Under the pieces are notes generated by a model. That model did not search any database and was not told the origin of the DNA. It saw nothing but the letters and a program-made list of their open reading frames with translations. A DNA stretch of 64,000 bases from CAVQRB01 sp963715055. Lineage in GTDB: Bacteria > Pseudomonadota > Alphaproteobacteria > Rhodobacterales > Rhodobacteraceae. Shown here piece by piece: positions 51,210-60,484 of this stretch (the first letter of the stretch is position 1; every line of letters starts with the position of its first letter). Position numbers and translations under genes: made by a program. The stretch lies in the NCBI GenBank assembly GCA_963715055.1, contig CAVQRB010000013.1, positions 62,001-126,000 on the forward strand, in the 5' to 3' direction.

Positions 51210-51656
51210 ATGGGAAAGGACGCTGAACGGCTTCTGAAGTCGGCCAAGGGGGAAAGAGCGGAACTGGCAAAGATGCTCGCCTTCCTGGCAGCTGAACCGC
51301 CGCATCATCTGGCCGATGAAGAAATCGACATATTCCAGCTTACGCTCAAGCGCTGCGATGCGGAAGTTGAGATCGACAAGGTGATCGCCGGGTGTCGGTC
51401 CGATCAAGGCCACGCCGAAGCCGACGCGCCCGCAAGCATCTCGATCATCAAGGGAATTGGCGAAAGCCCTTCGAGGCCGTTCGCGTCGGATGGTGAGCAA
51501 ATGGCCGAGTTTGCTCACCACACAGACCGGCATTTGATCCTGGAGAATGCGATCGTCCTGCCCTTCGCCCGCGCGCGACTGACACAAGAGGATCTGAACA
51601 CGATGAAAAGACACATGCTCGAACGCCGCGGCAGCCTGCCGCCCACTGGAGAATGA
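51210..51656 (+). CDS. hemerythrin-like HHE-domain protein
   Basis: 148-residue helical protein. The segments PPHHLADEEIDIFQLTLKRC and FAHHTDRHLILENAIVLPFARARLT match hemerythrin-domain proteins, with His and Asp/Glu pairs suited to a di-iron site. A GGGAGGAGAG ribosome site precedes ATG 51210. The N-terminal helix usually bearing the first ligand is short, so the iron site may be incomplete or atypical. In the nar operon, a role in NO or oxygen sensing or in iron-sulfur repair is plausible. Confidence 0.72.
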   Translation: MGKDAERLLKSAKGERAELAKMLAFLAAEPPHHLADEEIDIFQLTLKRCDAEVEIDKVIAGCRSDQGHAEADAPASISIIKGIGESPSRPFASDGEQMAEFAHHTDRHLILENAIVLPFARARLTQEDLNTMKRHMLERRGSLPPTGE

Positions 51657-51659
51657 GCG

Positions 51660-52277
51660 ATGCTGAATGACCTGATTGAGCGCAACGTGAGATGGGCCGA
51701 ACAGCGAAACAGGGAAGAACCCGGCTACTTTGCCCGACTGGCGACGCAGCAATCCCCTGAGTTCTTCTGGATCGGCTGCTCCGACAGTCGGGTGCCGGCC
51801 AATGTCGTGGCGGGGCTCGATCCCGGTGAAGTCTTCGTGCATCGCAACGTCGCGAATGTGATCCATTCCACGGACATGAACATGTTGTCGGCCCTGGAAT
51901 TCGCGGTGGAGGCGCTCAAGATCCGTGAGATCATCGTATGCGGTCATTATGGTTGCGGTGGCGTCAAGGCGGCGACGGAAGACCTTCCACATGGCCTCGC
52001 GGATCACTGGCTTGAGCCGATCCGGCGGCTTGCACGCGCCTACGCGGTGGACCTTTCACGAGAAGACAGCGCGGAGTCGAGGCGGGACAAGCTGGCGGAA
52101 CTGAACGTGGTCGAAGGTGTTCGCCGTGTCGCAGAGACCCCGATCATGCAGCGCGCCTGGCGAAACGGCGTCAGCGTTCGGATACACGGGCTCATCTATG
52201 GGCTCAAGGATGGCCGCCTGCGCGACCTCGATTGCACGGTGGGCCCGGGGCACTTTCAGATGGAGGCGGCGCAATGA
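51660..52277 (+). CDS. beta-class carbonic anhydrase
   Basis: 205-residue enzyme interconverting CO2 and bicarbonate. Zinc ligands Cys40, His96 and Cys99 (WIGCSDSR, VCGHYGCGG) and the catalytic Asp42-Arg44 pair are intact. Start is three bases after the hemerythrin-like gene; the stop overlaps the moeA start by four bases. Its presence inside a nitrate-reduction/molybdenum-cofactor operon is unusual and suggests a need for bicarbonate or pH balance during nitrate respiration. Confidence 0.92.
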   Translation: MLNDLIERNVRWAEQRNREEPGYFARLATQQSPEFFWIGCSDSRVPANVVAGLDPGEVFVHRNVANVIHSTDMNMLSALEFAVEALKIREIIVCGHYGCGGVKAATEDLPHGLADHWLEPIRRLARAYAVDLSREDSAESRRDKLAELNVVEGVRRVAETPIMQRAWRNGVSVRIHGLIYGLKDGRLRDLDCTVGPGHFQMEAAQ

Positions 52278-53545
52278 CGCTTTTGACACGGATCGCCGAG
52301 CCGGGCTGCGGGTGTGGCGCGACCGATCATCCGTATGGCCTCGTGACAATCGACGAGGCCGTCGCGCGCATCATGCAGAGCGCAAGCGCGGTCGCCGAAA
52401 CCGAAGAGATGCCGCTTGCCGCAACATCCGGGCGCATTCTGGCAGAACCGGTGCGGGCGCAGGCCGCCGTGCCACCCTTCGACAATTCGGCCATGGACGG
52501 CTATGCGATCAACACCGGTAGCCTGACCGGGGCAGGTCCTTGGCGTCTTGACGTCATCGCCCGGATTGCGGCCGGGCGGGTCGATCACACGAGGATCGGT
52601 GCGGGAGAAGCCGCGCAGATATTCACCGGAGCGCCGATCCCTCAGGGTGCGGATGCCGTGGTGATGCAGGAAGACGTCGACGTTCTCGACGGCTCGATAT
52701 TCATCTCCAAAAAGATCACGCCGTATACCCACATCCGGACAGCCGGCGAAGATATGCTGGCAGGCGCAACCATCGTGCCTTCTGGCCGCAACATCACCGC
52801 GCGGGAGATCGCAGCCTGTGCGGCAGCAGGCGCTGCAAGGCTTCGCGTGCACCGCCGCCTTCGCGTGGCGCTGGTCGTCACCGGGGATGAGGTGAATTCG
52901 GCAGGTAGGCCTCGGAACAGTGCCGGCATCTGGGATGTCAACACGCCCATGCTGAGCGCGCTGATCGCGACGGCGGGGATCGATCTGGTCGATGTCGAAA
53001 CCGGCAAGGACAATCGCGATGCGTTGCGCCAGCAACTTGCCGACCTCGCGACGCGCGTCGATCTGATCGTGACCACGGGCGGCATATCGGTGGGCGAGGA
53101 GGATCATGTAAAACCCGCCTTGAAAGATCTCGGCGCGACCATGGTGTTCAGTGGTGTCGCGATGAAGCCCGGCAAGCCTGTTTCATACGGGCGGCTCGGC
53201 CAGGCGCATTGGCTGGGCCTGCCGGGCAATCCCCTCTCCGCCTTTGTCACGTGGCAGCTTTTCGGCACGGTGCTCTGCCGCGCCCTGACGGGGGATACCG
53301 CTTCACCGGCCCGCCGCCGGCACGTCGTGTTGTCGAAGCCGCTGTCGCACAGGTATGGGCGCTGCGAGCTGCGGCTGGCCGAGATTTCCGGCTTCGACGG
53401 TCTGGGCCGTGAGATCGTTCATGTCGCGCAAGCCACCCATTCAGGGCGCGTGGCACAGCTGCCTTTCGCTGACGGGTTGATCCTGATCCCCGCCGATACC
53501 GAGGGACTGCCGCAAGGTGCGCTTGTCGAATTCCAGCCCTTCTGA
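52274..53545 (+). CDS. moeA: molybdopterin molybdenumtransferase
   Basis: 423-residue MoeA. It inserts molybdate into adenylylated molybdopterin. Typical blocks are PPFDNSAMDGYAI, AAQIFTGAPIPQGADAVVMQED, LVVTGDEV, VTTGGISVGEEDHV and KPGKPVSYG...LGLPGNPLSAF. The short N-terminal extension has GCGCGATDHPYG, a Cys-rich feature seen in some alphaproteobacterial MoeA proteins. As part of the nar transcript it would supply extra cofactor capacity for NarG. Confidence 0.92.
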   Translation: MTLLTRIAEPGCGCGATDHPYGLVTIDEAVARIMQSASAVAETEEMPLAATSGRILAEPVRAQAAVPPFDNSAMDGYAINTGSLTGAGPWRLDVIARIAAGRVDHTRIGAGEAAQIFTGAPIPQGADAVVMQEDVDVLDGSIFISKKITPYTHIRTAGEDMLAGATIVPSGRNITAREIAACAAAGAARLRVHRRLRVALVVTGDEVNSAGRPRNSAGIWDVNTPMLSALIATAGIDLVDVETGKDNRDALRQQLADLATRVDLIVTTGGISVGEEDHVKPALKDLGATMVFSGVAMKPGKPVSYGRLGQAHWLGLPGNPLSAFVTWQLFGTVLCRALTGDTASPARRRHVVLSKPLSHRYGRCELRLAEISGFDGLGREIVHVAQATHSGRVAQLPFADGLILIPADTEGLPQGALVEFQPF

Positions 53546-53567
53546 AAATGAGAAAGGAAGCAAGATC

Positions 53568-54086
53568 ATGAAGATAGCCTATACCATGGCGCAAGGGCGC
53601 GGGGACACGGATCTGTTGCTCTTTGCGGCGGCACAGAAACTGGCAGCGCGCGGGTATCGAACATGCGGTACCGTACAGATCAACACCGAATGCGACACGC
53701 ATCCCTGCGACATGGACGTGCAGATTCTACCGGATGGTCCCGTGCTGCGCATCTCGCAGAGCCTCGGGCGCGAGGCCAAGGGATGCAGGCTCGATCCGTC
53801 CGTGCTTGAAAAGGCCGTCGGACTGGTCGCGGCACGACTGGCCGGGCAAGTCGATGTGCTGATCGTCAACAAGTTCGGCAAGCACGAAGCAGATGGCCGC
53901 GGATTCAGATCCGTGATCGCAGAGGCGATTGAGCGCGACTTGCCTGTTCTGGTAGGGGTCAACGCTCTGAACCTCGGCGCATTCGAGGCCTTTGCAGGCC
54001 CGCAAGCAGAACGGCTGGAGCCATCGGTCGAGGATATCGTCGGCTGGCTCGCTGACGCATCGAAATCCGGTCGCGAAGTCGCGTAG
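53568..54086 (+). CDS. DUF2478 family protein, possible NTPase
   Basis: 172-residue soluble protein of the DUF2478 family. The N-terminal AQGRGDTDLLL segment (residues 8-18) resembles a P-loop-like turn, and RLDPSVLEKAVGLVAARLAG plus VDVLIVNKFGKHEADGRGFRSVIAEAI (in part) are characteristic. Members are often next to molybdenum transport or cofactor genes. ATG 53568 follows AAAGGAAG, 22 bp after moeA. It is the last gene of the nar transcript. Confidence 0.72.
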   Translation: MKIAYTMAQGRGDTDLLLFAAAQKLAARGYRTCGTVQINTECDTHPCDMDVQILPDGPVLRISQSLGREAKGCRLDPSVLEKAVGLVAARLAGQVDVLIVNKFGKHEADGRGFRSVIAEAIERDLPVLVGVNALNLGAFEAFAGPQAERLEPSVEDIVGWLADASKSGREVA

Positions 54087-55332
54087 CGGGCATAGGCATC
54101 CGCCGGCGGCGGCTACGCTTGTTGGCGGCAAGGCAGAGCGCGACGTCACGCGGCAGAGCGTTGCGTGATCATTTGCTACTTCGGATTAGCGTGCACAAAT
54201 GAGAAACTGCCTGCAACGCGCGTCGACGGAACGGCAAGGCCGGGTCTAGGTTCTCGCCCAAAGGCGCACATCCCTGACTTGGGCCCAAGTGACGAGATTC
54301 AGGCGCGCGCATCGCATCCGTACGGAAGAGCAATTGTCAGGAGATTGGACCGCCCCGGGTTCTCTGGCGGTGCGTGGTCTAGGCGCGAGATGCCGTTTGG
54401 CGGATCACATCTGGTTTCCTCTGATGTGAAATCAGAAAAGCCGTTCTCGGGATACCACTTTTCCGCAATGAACAGGCATGACAAATGATGCTGCACGCCG
54501 CCCCGGCGATTGGGTCTTTCCAAGGATGGTCAATTTCGGTTTGCCGTCGAGCCTCGTCTGCATCTTCCAGATCCGCCAAGGTCTCCCTTGCATTTGCCAC
54601 TAGGATAGGTCGGAGAGAGGCTTGGGAGACGTGCGCGGATTGCAGGTAAGCTTGCTGTTTGCTTAGCCGATCCGCCACTCCCTGCCACATCGACAACCCG
54701 ACGTTGGCCTGCCCGCCGTTTCACAGGTTCAGCTGCTAGCTTCTTTTGGACCATCCGGCTGGAGATTTTCCGAGGGTTGATACTCTGGATTTTTTTGTTG
54801 CACGTCTGAGCCATCCATCTTCAACAGCCTCGCTCAAGTGCGAAAGATCATCGGAAACCGGAGGGTCGATGATAACACCCAAAGACCACATACATCGTCT
54901 TGCGGGCTGGCCTCGGCAGTCCACGTCCATCTAAACCGTATCATCCGGCCTGCCTCTCTTGAGGTCTGCAGCTGGGCCGTTCGGCATGCGTTGACCGCAA
55001 CCAAGACACCGGAAAGACACAGGAACGCATTCCACGCTTTAACGGCTCGGATCAGGGGGGTGGGTCACCGGCTTTCGGACGATCCGGCTTGATACGCATG
55101 CAGCTTTGCCAGATGTTTGAGACTTGAGCCTGATCCAGGAGCGCAAAGACCACGAGGCAGTGTGTGGCAATTCTTCTCTATCGCAGAACATCATACCGCG
55201 CAAAACACCCTTGATTTCGACCGGCGGCCGGCCGTTGCGATGGTTGGTTTTCAGGTGCGGGCTTTTCCGAAGCCGTGAAAGGCCGCTAAGGTCAACAGGA
55301 GCCCGTACCAGCCTTCAGGAAGGATTTGAACC
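54087..55332. other. 1.25-kb stretch without a recognisable gene
   Basis: Only short frames with arginine/serine-rich, non-protein-like translations occur on either strand (the longest about 80-105 codons). No terminator-type hairpin, tRNA or clear insertion-sequence end was recognised. Base composition is slightly less GC-rich than in the flanking nar genes. Decayed mobile DNA or a non-coding RNA cannot be excluded. Confidence 0.5.
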
Positions 55333-56562
55333 TTGGATCAAGACACCGTCCAACTCAGGCGATCAATAGGCCTAGTCGGGCTTGTTCTCTATGGTCTTGG
55401 TGTAACGATTGGAGCCGGAATCTACGTTCTGGTTGGAGAAACCGTTGTTCGCGCGGGCCCATACGCGCCTGCAGCATTTCTGCTTTCTGCCTTTGTGATG
55501 GGGTTTACGGCAGCGTCTTTTGCCGAGTTGTCCGGACGTGTGCCGAAAGCTGCAGGCGAAGCGGTGTACGTGGAGAAATCATTCGGGATCAAATGGCTGA
55601 CTGTTGCCGTGGGCCTTGCGGTGCTCATTGAAGCGATGATCGCGGCGGCGGCAATCGCCGTGGGGTCGGCAGGCTATGTCGGCGAATTGATTGCTCTGCC
55701 GAAAGAGGTGTTGGTTGCCTGCATCGTTTCTCTGATGGCCGTGATTGCGTCGTGGGGTATTCGCGAATCCGTGGCGATCGCTGGCGCCATGACACTTGTC
55801 GAAGTTGCCGGTCTGCTCATCATTATTGTTGTGGGCCTAGCCAACGATCCGGCCAGCATCGCGGATTTACCGGCATCTCTGGCGCCACCAATCACAGACT
55901 TTTCGGCTGTTTCAGGCGTGCTGGCCGCCAGCATGATCGCCTTTTTTGCCTTTATCGGCTTTGATGACGTTGTAAATCTTGTGGAGGAAGCCAAGAATCC
56001 GCGACGCATTATGCCCTGGGCGATAGGCATCACGCTGCTCGCAGTTACCGTGCTCTATGTATTGGTATCCTTCGTGGCCATGCAAAACATATCCGTTGAG
56101 GAAATGTCTACCACGTCCGCACCGATCAGCCTGCTGTTTGAAAAACTGACTGGACTGCCTTCGCTCGCGATTACCCTGATTGCCATCATTGCCACGATGA
56201 ATGGCGTCGTCATAATCCTGATCATGGCGGCCCGCGTCTGCTATGGAATGGCGCAGGAAGACCGTTTACCCGCATGGCTTGGCGTCGTTTCACCCCGCAG
56301 CCAGACGCCGGTCCGGGCGACGGTTCTCGTTGCCGGTGCCGTGTTGGTCCTGGCGCTCTTCACACCATTGGACACACTGGCCGAAACCTCGTCAGAGGTT
56401 CTTCTCGCAGTCTTTGCGATCATCAATCTGGCATTGGTCTGGTTCAAGCTCAGGCGCGTGCCGCCACCTGATGGCATCTTTACGGTTCACATCGCATTTC
56501 CGATGGCGGGCACTTTCTTTTGTATCGCACTGGTAGGGGGCGCAGCCATCATTGGCGGATAA
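55333..56562 (+). CDS. APC-superfamily amino-acid permease
   Basis: 409-residue membrane transporter with about eleven helices. The APC hallmark GVTIGAGIYVLVGETVVRAGP lies in helix 1, FAELSGRVPKAAGEAVYVEKSFG in helix 2-3, and FFAFIGFDDVVNLVEEAKNPRRIMPWAI (in part) around helix 6. It uses a TTG start at 55333 with AGGAAGG about 10 bases upstream. The protein is slightly short at the C-terminus. It stands apart from other transport genes; substrate unknown. Confidence 0.85.
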   Translation: MDQDTVQLRRSIGLVGLVLYGLGVTIGAGIYVLVGETVVRAGPYAPAAFLLSAFVMGFTAASFAELSGRVPKAAGEAVYVEKSFGIKWLTVAVGLAVLIEAMIAAAAIAVGSAGYVGELIALPKEVLVACIVSLMAVIASWGIRESVAIAGAMTLVEVAGLLIIIVVGLANDPASIADLPASLAPPITDFSAVSGVLAASMIAFFAFIGFDDVVNLVEEAKNPRRIMPWAIGITLLAVTVLYVLVSFVAMQNISVEEMSTTSAPISLLFEKLTGLPSLAITLIAIIATMNGVVIILIMAARVCYGMAQEDRLPAWLGVVSPRSQTPVRATVLVAGAVLVLALFTPLDTLAETSSEVLLAVFAIINLALVWFKLRRVPPPDGIFTVHIAFPMAGTFFCIALVGGAAIIGG

Positions 56563-56656
56563 TACGCGCAGTCCCGATGCAAGGCCGTGGACCGATGTGG
56601 CAGCCGAGAGTACCATCGCAATGATAGGAACCGAATTTCTCACGTCAGGAAACTGA

Positions 56657-58249
56657 TTGGTTGATGATCCTGCACCCTGTTCCGAAGCCGGCGCGAAGTC
56701 GGAAAAAGACTGTGTCCGCGCTTTTCTGGAGAGCCTGACAGGCCCGTCGCGCGGCGGGATTTCATGGCTGTCTTCGGAGCGCCCGCGCGTCAGTGTTGGC
56801 GCAGACCGCATCCTTCGTATCCTGTCTGATGAGGATCAAGCGCCGGGCGCAGGGGAACGCGCTCGATTGGTTTGGTCTGGTGAGACCTACGAGATCGAAG
56901 CACACCCCGATGCGAATATCTGGGTGAACGGTCGCAAAGTCGGGTCCGCGCACTTGATCCACGGCGATATGATCGAGTTCGGAGAGGACGGACCGATGTG
57001 CCGGTATCGGCTGTGTCACAATGCCTTTCCGACGCGCTGGCCGATCGAGGAAATCATCAGCGATACCATGGCTTATGCCCGCTCGAGCCGTCGACCTTTC
57101 GGACCGCGCCTGAGCAACGCATTCTTTGAAGCTGGACGACGGCTCCTTTTCGAGACCTCGCTACTGTTTCGTTTGACGGTGATCGCGGCTCTGATCGGGC
57201 TGACAACTGTCGTTGCGCTGCAGTGGCGCAGCGATCGGCTCATTGAGCAAAGCCTTGAAGCGGAGGCGCTGCGTCTTGAGGCGATTGCAATTGCGTTGGC
57301 CGAAACCCGCCAGCAAGCGCTGAGCGTCGAGGAACTTTCAGCGCTTCGCAATCAGCTTGATCTACAACTAGCAAAAAACACAGAACGCCTTGCCCAACTC
57401 GAGCGTCGCCTTGATGCCTCGGCGCGCGTCATCCGCGAAGCGACTGCCTCCGTCGCTTTCCTGCAAGGTGCTTTCGGCTTGAGAGAAATCGCGAGTGGCA
57501 AGCTGCTGCGTCGCGTCGTGAATGCGGAAGGGGTGCCCCTGCAGACACCTTTCGGCAAGCCGCTCGCCGATGTGAACGGGAACGGCGATCCGCTGGAATT
57601 CCAGTTCACGGGCACAGGGTTTCTGCTCGCCGATGGTGGTCAGCTTGTCACCAACCGGCACGTCGCACTGCCCTGGGCTTCCGGTGACCGGCTGCAGGCG
57701 TTTCAGGAAAGCGGATTTGAACCTGAGATGCTCAAACTCGTGGTGTTTCTGCCCGGTTTGGGAAAGCCGGTTGAAGCCGTATTCCTTGGGGCCAGCGACA
57801 CGGCCGATCTGGCACTTCTATCCGTGACTGCCGAGGTTGCCGAAGGCCGCGGTCTGACCTTGTCGGAAAGCGCAACGGAGATCGGAGATGAGGTGATCGT
57901 CATGGGCTTTCCGACGGGCCTGCGTGCCCTTATGGCACAGGCCGGCCAGGACTTTTTCACTGAGCTGGAAGACGCAGGTGAAACCGAATTCTGGACAATC
58001 GCGACCCGCCTGTCCGAACAGGGCAAGATCGCGCCGCTCGCAAGCCGCGGCATAATCGCTCAGATCACGCCGAAAGCGGTCATTTATGATGCCGAAACCA
58101 CAATCGGCGGCAGTGGAGGCCCCGCATTGGACAGAGAAGGCCATGTCGTGGCCATAAACACCGCTATTCTTCCCGAATTCGGGGGAGCCAATATCGGTGT
58201 TCCTGTTGGCGAATTACACCGTCTTCTGGCCACTATGGCCGACAAATGA
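56657..58249 (+). CDS. FHA-like domain, transmembrane segment and trypsin-like serine protease fusion
   Basis: 530-residue protein. Residues 45-120 resemble a degenerate FHA domain (YEIEAHPDANIWVNGRKVG, HGDMIEFGEDGP). One hydrophobic helix spans residues 168-190. A charged, probably coiled-coil segment covers 195-262. Residues 315-525 are a chymotrypsin-fold protease with His335 (VTNRHVA), Asp384 (ASDTADLALL) and Ser486 (IGGSGGPA). The topology would put FHA in the cytoplasm and protease in the periplasm. The start is TTG 56657 after AGGA; no better start is seen. The FHA phosphothreonine-contact residues (GR, SxxH) are missing. Confidence 0.78.
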   Translation: MVDDPAPCSEAGAKSEKDCVRAFLESLTGPSRGGISWLSSERPRVSVGADRILRILSDEDQAPGAGERARLVWSGETYEIEAHPDANIWVNGRKVGSAHLIHGDMIEFGEDGPMCRYRLCHNAFPTRWPIEEIISDTMAYARSSRRPFGPRLSNAFFEAGRRLLFETSLLFRLTVIAALIGLTTVVALQWRSDRLIEQSLEAEALRLEAIAIALAETRQQALSVEELSALRNQLDLQLAKNTERLAQLERRLDASARVIREATASVAFLQGAFGLREIASGKLLRRVVNAEGVPLQTPFGKPLADVNGNGDPLEFQFTGTGFLLADGGQLVTNRHVALPWASGDRLQAFQESGFEPEMLKLVVFLPGLGKPVEAVFLGASDTADLALLSVTAEVAEGRGLTLSESATEIGDEVIVMGFPTGLRALMAQAGQDFFTELEDAGETEFWTIATRLSEQGKIAPLASRGIIAQITPKAVIYDAETTIGGSGGPALDREGHVVAINTAILPEFGGANIGVPVGELHRLLATMADK

Positions 58250-58259
58250 TGCAAACGAT

Positions 58260-59876
58260 TTACTCCGATGTACGATATGCGGACGACTGCACCATCAGCA
58301 CTACAAGAAGCGGCACCACCAAGGTGATCACACCAACGACGATCAGAAGTTGTCCCAGTTGCGAGTAATCCGCGACCGAGGTTTGTTCGCCCGTGACCGG
58401 ATCTACGGAGGCGCGCGTGACAACAAATACCTTGTTGAGATACTTCGTACCAAGGCTCGCCGCGGACAATGCCATGTTGGTGAACGAAGCCATCACGGCA
58501 AAGAAGGTGGCTTTCAGGTCAGGAGGCGCATTTCGTGCGATCCACGCCAGCATCGGCACCATCGCGATTTGCCCCAGCGGTGATTCAACGGCGGTATCGA
58601 GGATTGCGATGAACCTTGCGTCCACAATGCCGCCGGTGCGTGCCGCAGTCCATTCATGGATCCCGTAATAGAGCCCTATGTTCGGCAGGGACAGAACGCC
58701 CGCCGCAAGTGTGAGCATCACGACGATATAGGCTATGGACCTGTTCGCCATAAGCGGCCTCAAAACCAGCAGACCCACAAGCGTCAACACGGAAGTGATA
58801 AGAGACAGGACCGATAGAAACTGCTCATCGAAGCCCAGATCGTCGATCTCGAACCACGTAAGGCCCGGCCCAGGCAATGGCACGGCTCGGAACACGAAAA
58901 TGATCGTAGCCGTACCAATCAGGACACGTGCAGCTTCGGGTTTCAACTCTTTTGTCAACTGTCGGATCAGGTAAAGAATGATTGAAAACGATGTGACAAA
59001 GATGGCTTCCTGAGCAAACACAAAATCGGACGTACCCAGAACAAGGCTCAGGACGACAAACGCGATGCCACCACCGAGGATTTGCCAGTTGACCTCGGTC
59101 TCGCCTTTGGACCCGGATTGCGGCAATCCCCGTGCAGACCTTCGGTGCTGAACCAGCGTGTGCAGCACCATGCCTGAGATCGAAATAACCGGGATCGCAA
59201 GTGCAATCAAATAGACCCGCGCGTAAAGCGCGAGGCGCGCGTCGCGCGACAGGCTTTCGGTATCGGAAAAGATCCAGATATTAACGGCCGCAACCGAAGC
59301 GAATCCCGAAATGATCGCGATCCGGCCGAGTGTTTGCATCGTCGTGTGCATGGCGCGCAGGTCCTGTTCGCCATATGACCGCCCGGCATCATCTGCGCTC
59401 GGGACGGCCTCGACGGTCATGGCGTCAGCGACAATATCCTGAATGGCATAACCTGACGGGGCAAGCAGAAGGGAAATCACGAACCACGTCTCGAGCGGAA
59501 AAATCGCACGCATCCGATCCGGTCTCGACACCAACCCGAACATGATCAGCAGGGACGCGGCAACCAGCCCGGCGCCCAACAGGATCAGCAGCGCTTTCCA
59601 GCGCCAGAAGAGATCGACCACATGGCCCATCGGCACCTTGAGTATCCACGGTAACCCCGCCCAGAACGTCAGGCCGGCAATGAAGGTCGCAGAAAGAGTC
59701 AGATAGTCCTTTAGGTAAAATGCCCCGACGACCGACGTCAGGCCGGACACCCCCGCCGCAAAATAGACCATGAGCGGCGGCAGAAACGACCAGCGCATCT
59801 GCTTCGCCAGATCGACGAACACGCGATGAAAGAGCGTTGTCGCTTCCGCTGCGCTTTGGTTATCTTTCGCTTCCAT
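58260..59876 (-). CDS. MFS transporter, folate/biopterin-transporter-like
   Basis: 538-residue membrane protein with about twelve to fourteen helices. The segment WAGLPWILKVPMGHVVDLFWRWKALLILLGAGL (in part) and the later APSGYAIQDIVADAMTVEAVP resemble the BT1/folate-biopterin transporter branch of the major facilitator superfamily. A large central loop (residues 235-260, SARGLPQSGSKGE) separates the halves. ATG 59876 is chosen; ATG 59894 is also in frame with a similar ribosome site. Convergent with the protease gene, 10 bp apart. Substrate unknown. Confidence 0.65.
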   Translation of the reverse strand: MEAKDNQSAAEATTLFHRVFVDLAKQMRWSFLPPLMVYFAAGVSGLTSVVGAFYLKDYLTLSATFIAGLTFWAGLPWILKVPMGHVVDLFWRWKALLILLGAGLVAASLLIMFGLVSRPDRMRAIFPLETWFVISLLLAPSGYAIQDIVADAMTVEAVPSADDAGRSYGEQDLRAMHTTMQTLGRIAIISGFASVAAVNIWIFSDTESLSRDARLALYARVYLIALAIPVISISGMVLHTLVQHRRSARGLPQSGSKGETEVNWQILGGGIAFVVLSLVLGTSDFVFAQEAIFVTSFSIILYLIRQLTKELKPEAARVLIGTATIIFVFRAVPLPGPGLTWFEIDDLGFDEQFLSVLSLITSVLTLVGLLVLRPLMANRSIAYIVVMLTLAAGVLSLPNIGLYYGIHEWTAARTGGIVDARFIAILDTAVESPLGQIAMVPMLAWIARNAPPDLKATFFAVMASFTNMALSAASLGTKYLNKVFVVTRASVDPVTGEQTSVADYSQLGQLLIVVGVITLVVPLLVVLMVQSSAYRTSE

Positions 59877-60484
59877 CAGGCACCTATGCTGCAAAGCCCT
59901 GCAAATAACTCAACGACAAACACATGTTTTGGATCGTTTGCGCGGGTTGCTGATATCCCGCGCGATCCTGCATCAGACACTTTGCGCAGTATCGAGATCT
60001 TTTCGAAACCCGGTCCTTCATCATGTTTGAGCATTACACAGGTCGGGCAGTCTTCCACTTTTCTGAGAACAACCGGGGATGAATATTCACACTCATGGCT
60101 AGCAGAAAACCCTTAAGCACGAAAGGAATGTCACCCAAAGCATCTGCCGTGCTCTGAAAACAGCTGGCAATCTGAGCGCCTGTCTGTAGCCCCATGGGAG
60201 GAGCGACCATGACGCCCACAGCTCCGGTCTCCAAAGTATGCGTAAACAGCAAAAGCGAGCACGGTGTCCAAGATGAGCTACTGTGTAAAGGCGCTTTGGT
60301 TTGTTCAGTCTTCTGGCTGGAGGCCGGTATCCCAAGACGTCCTCCAGCCGGGTGCCCGGTATCTGGCTTGGCTTGCTGAATGGTACTTCGGCCTCCATCC
60401 GCCAGTTGCCTTGCGGCAGGCGAATAGACCCCCCGCAGACCAGAAGCATCGATGACTGCGCCCGTATCATGTCAGGGAAGATAG
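59877..60484. other. intergenic, no gene seen
   Basis: 608 bp. The longest frames (about 120 codons, minus strand) are rich in Arg, Pro and Cys and do not resemble a protein family. No strong hairpin terminator was found after the antiporter gene. Confidence 0.5.

Noticed and set aside
54838..55092. An 84-codon plus-strand frame in the gap after the nar operon.
   Set aside because: No ribosome site, no family resemblance and no hydrophobic or repeat pattern; most likely chance.
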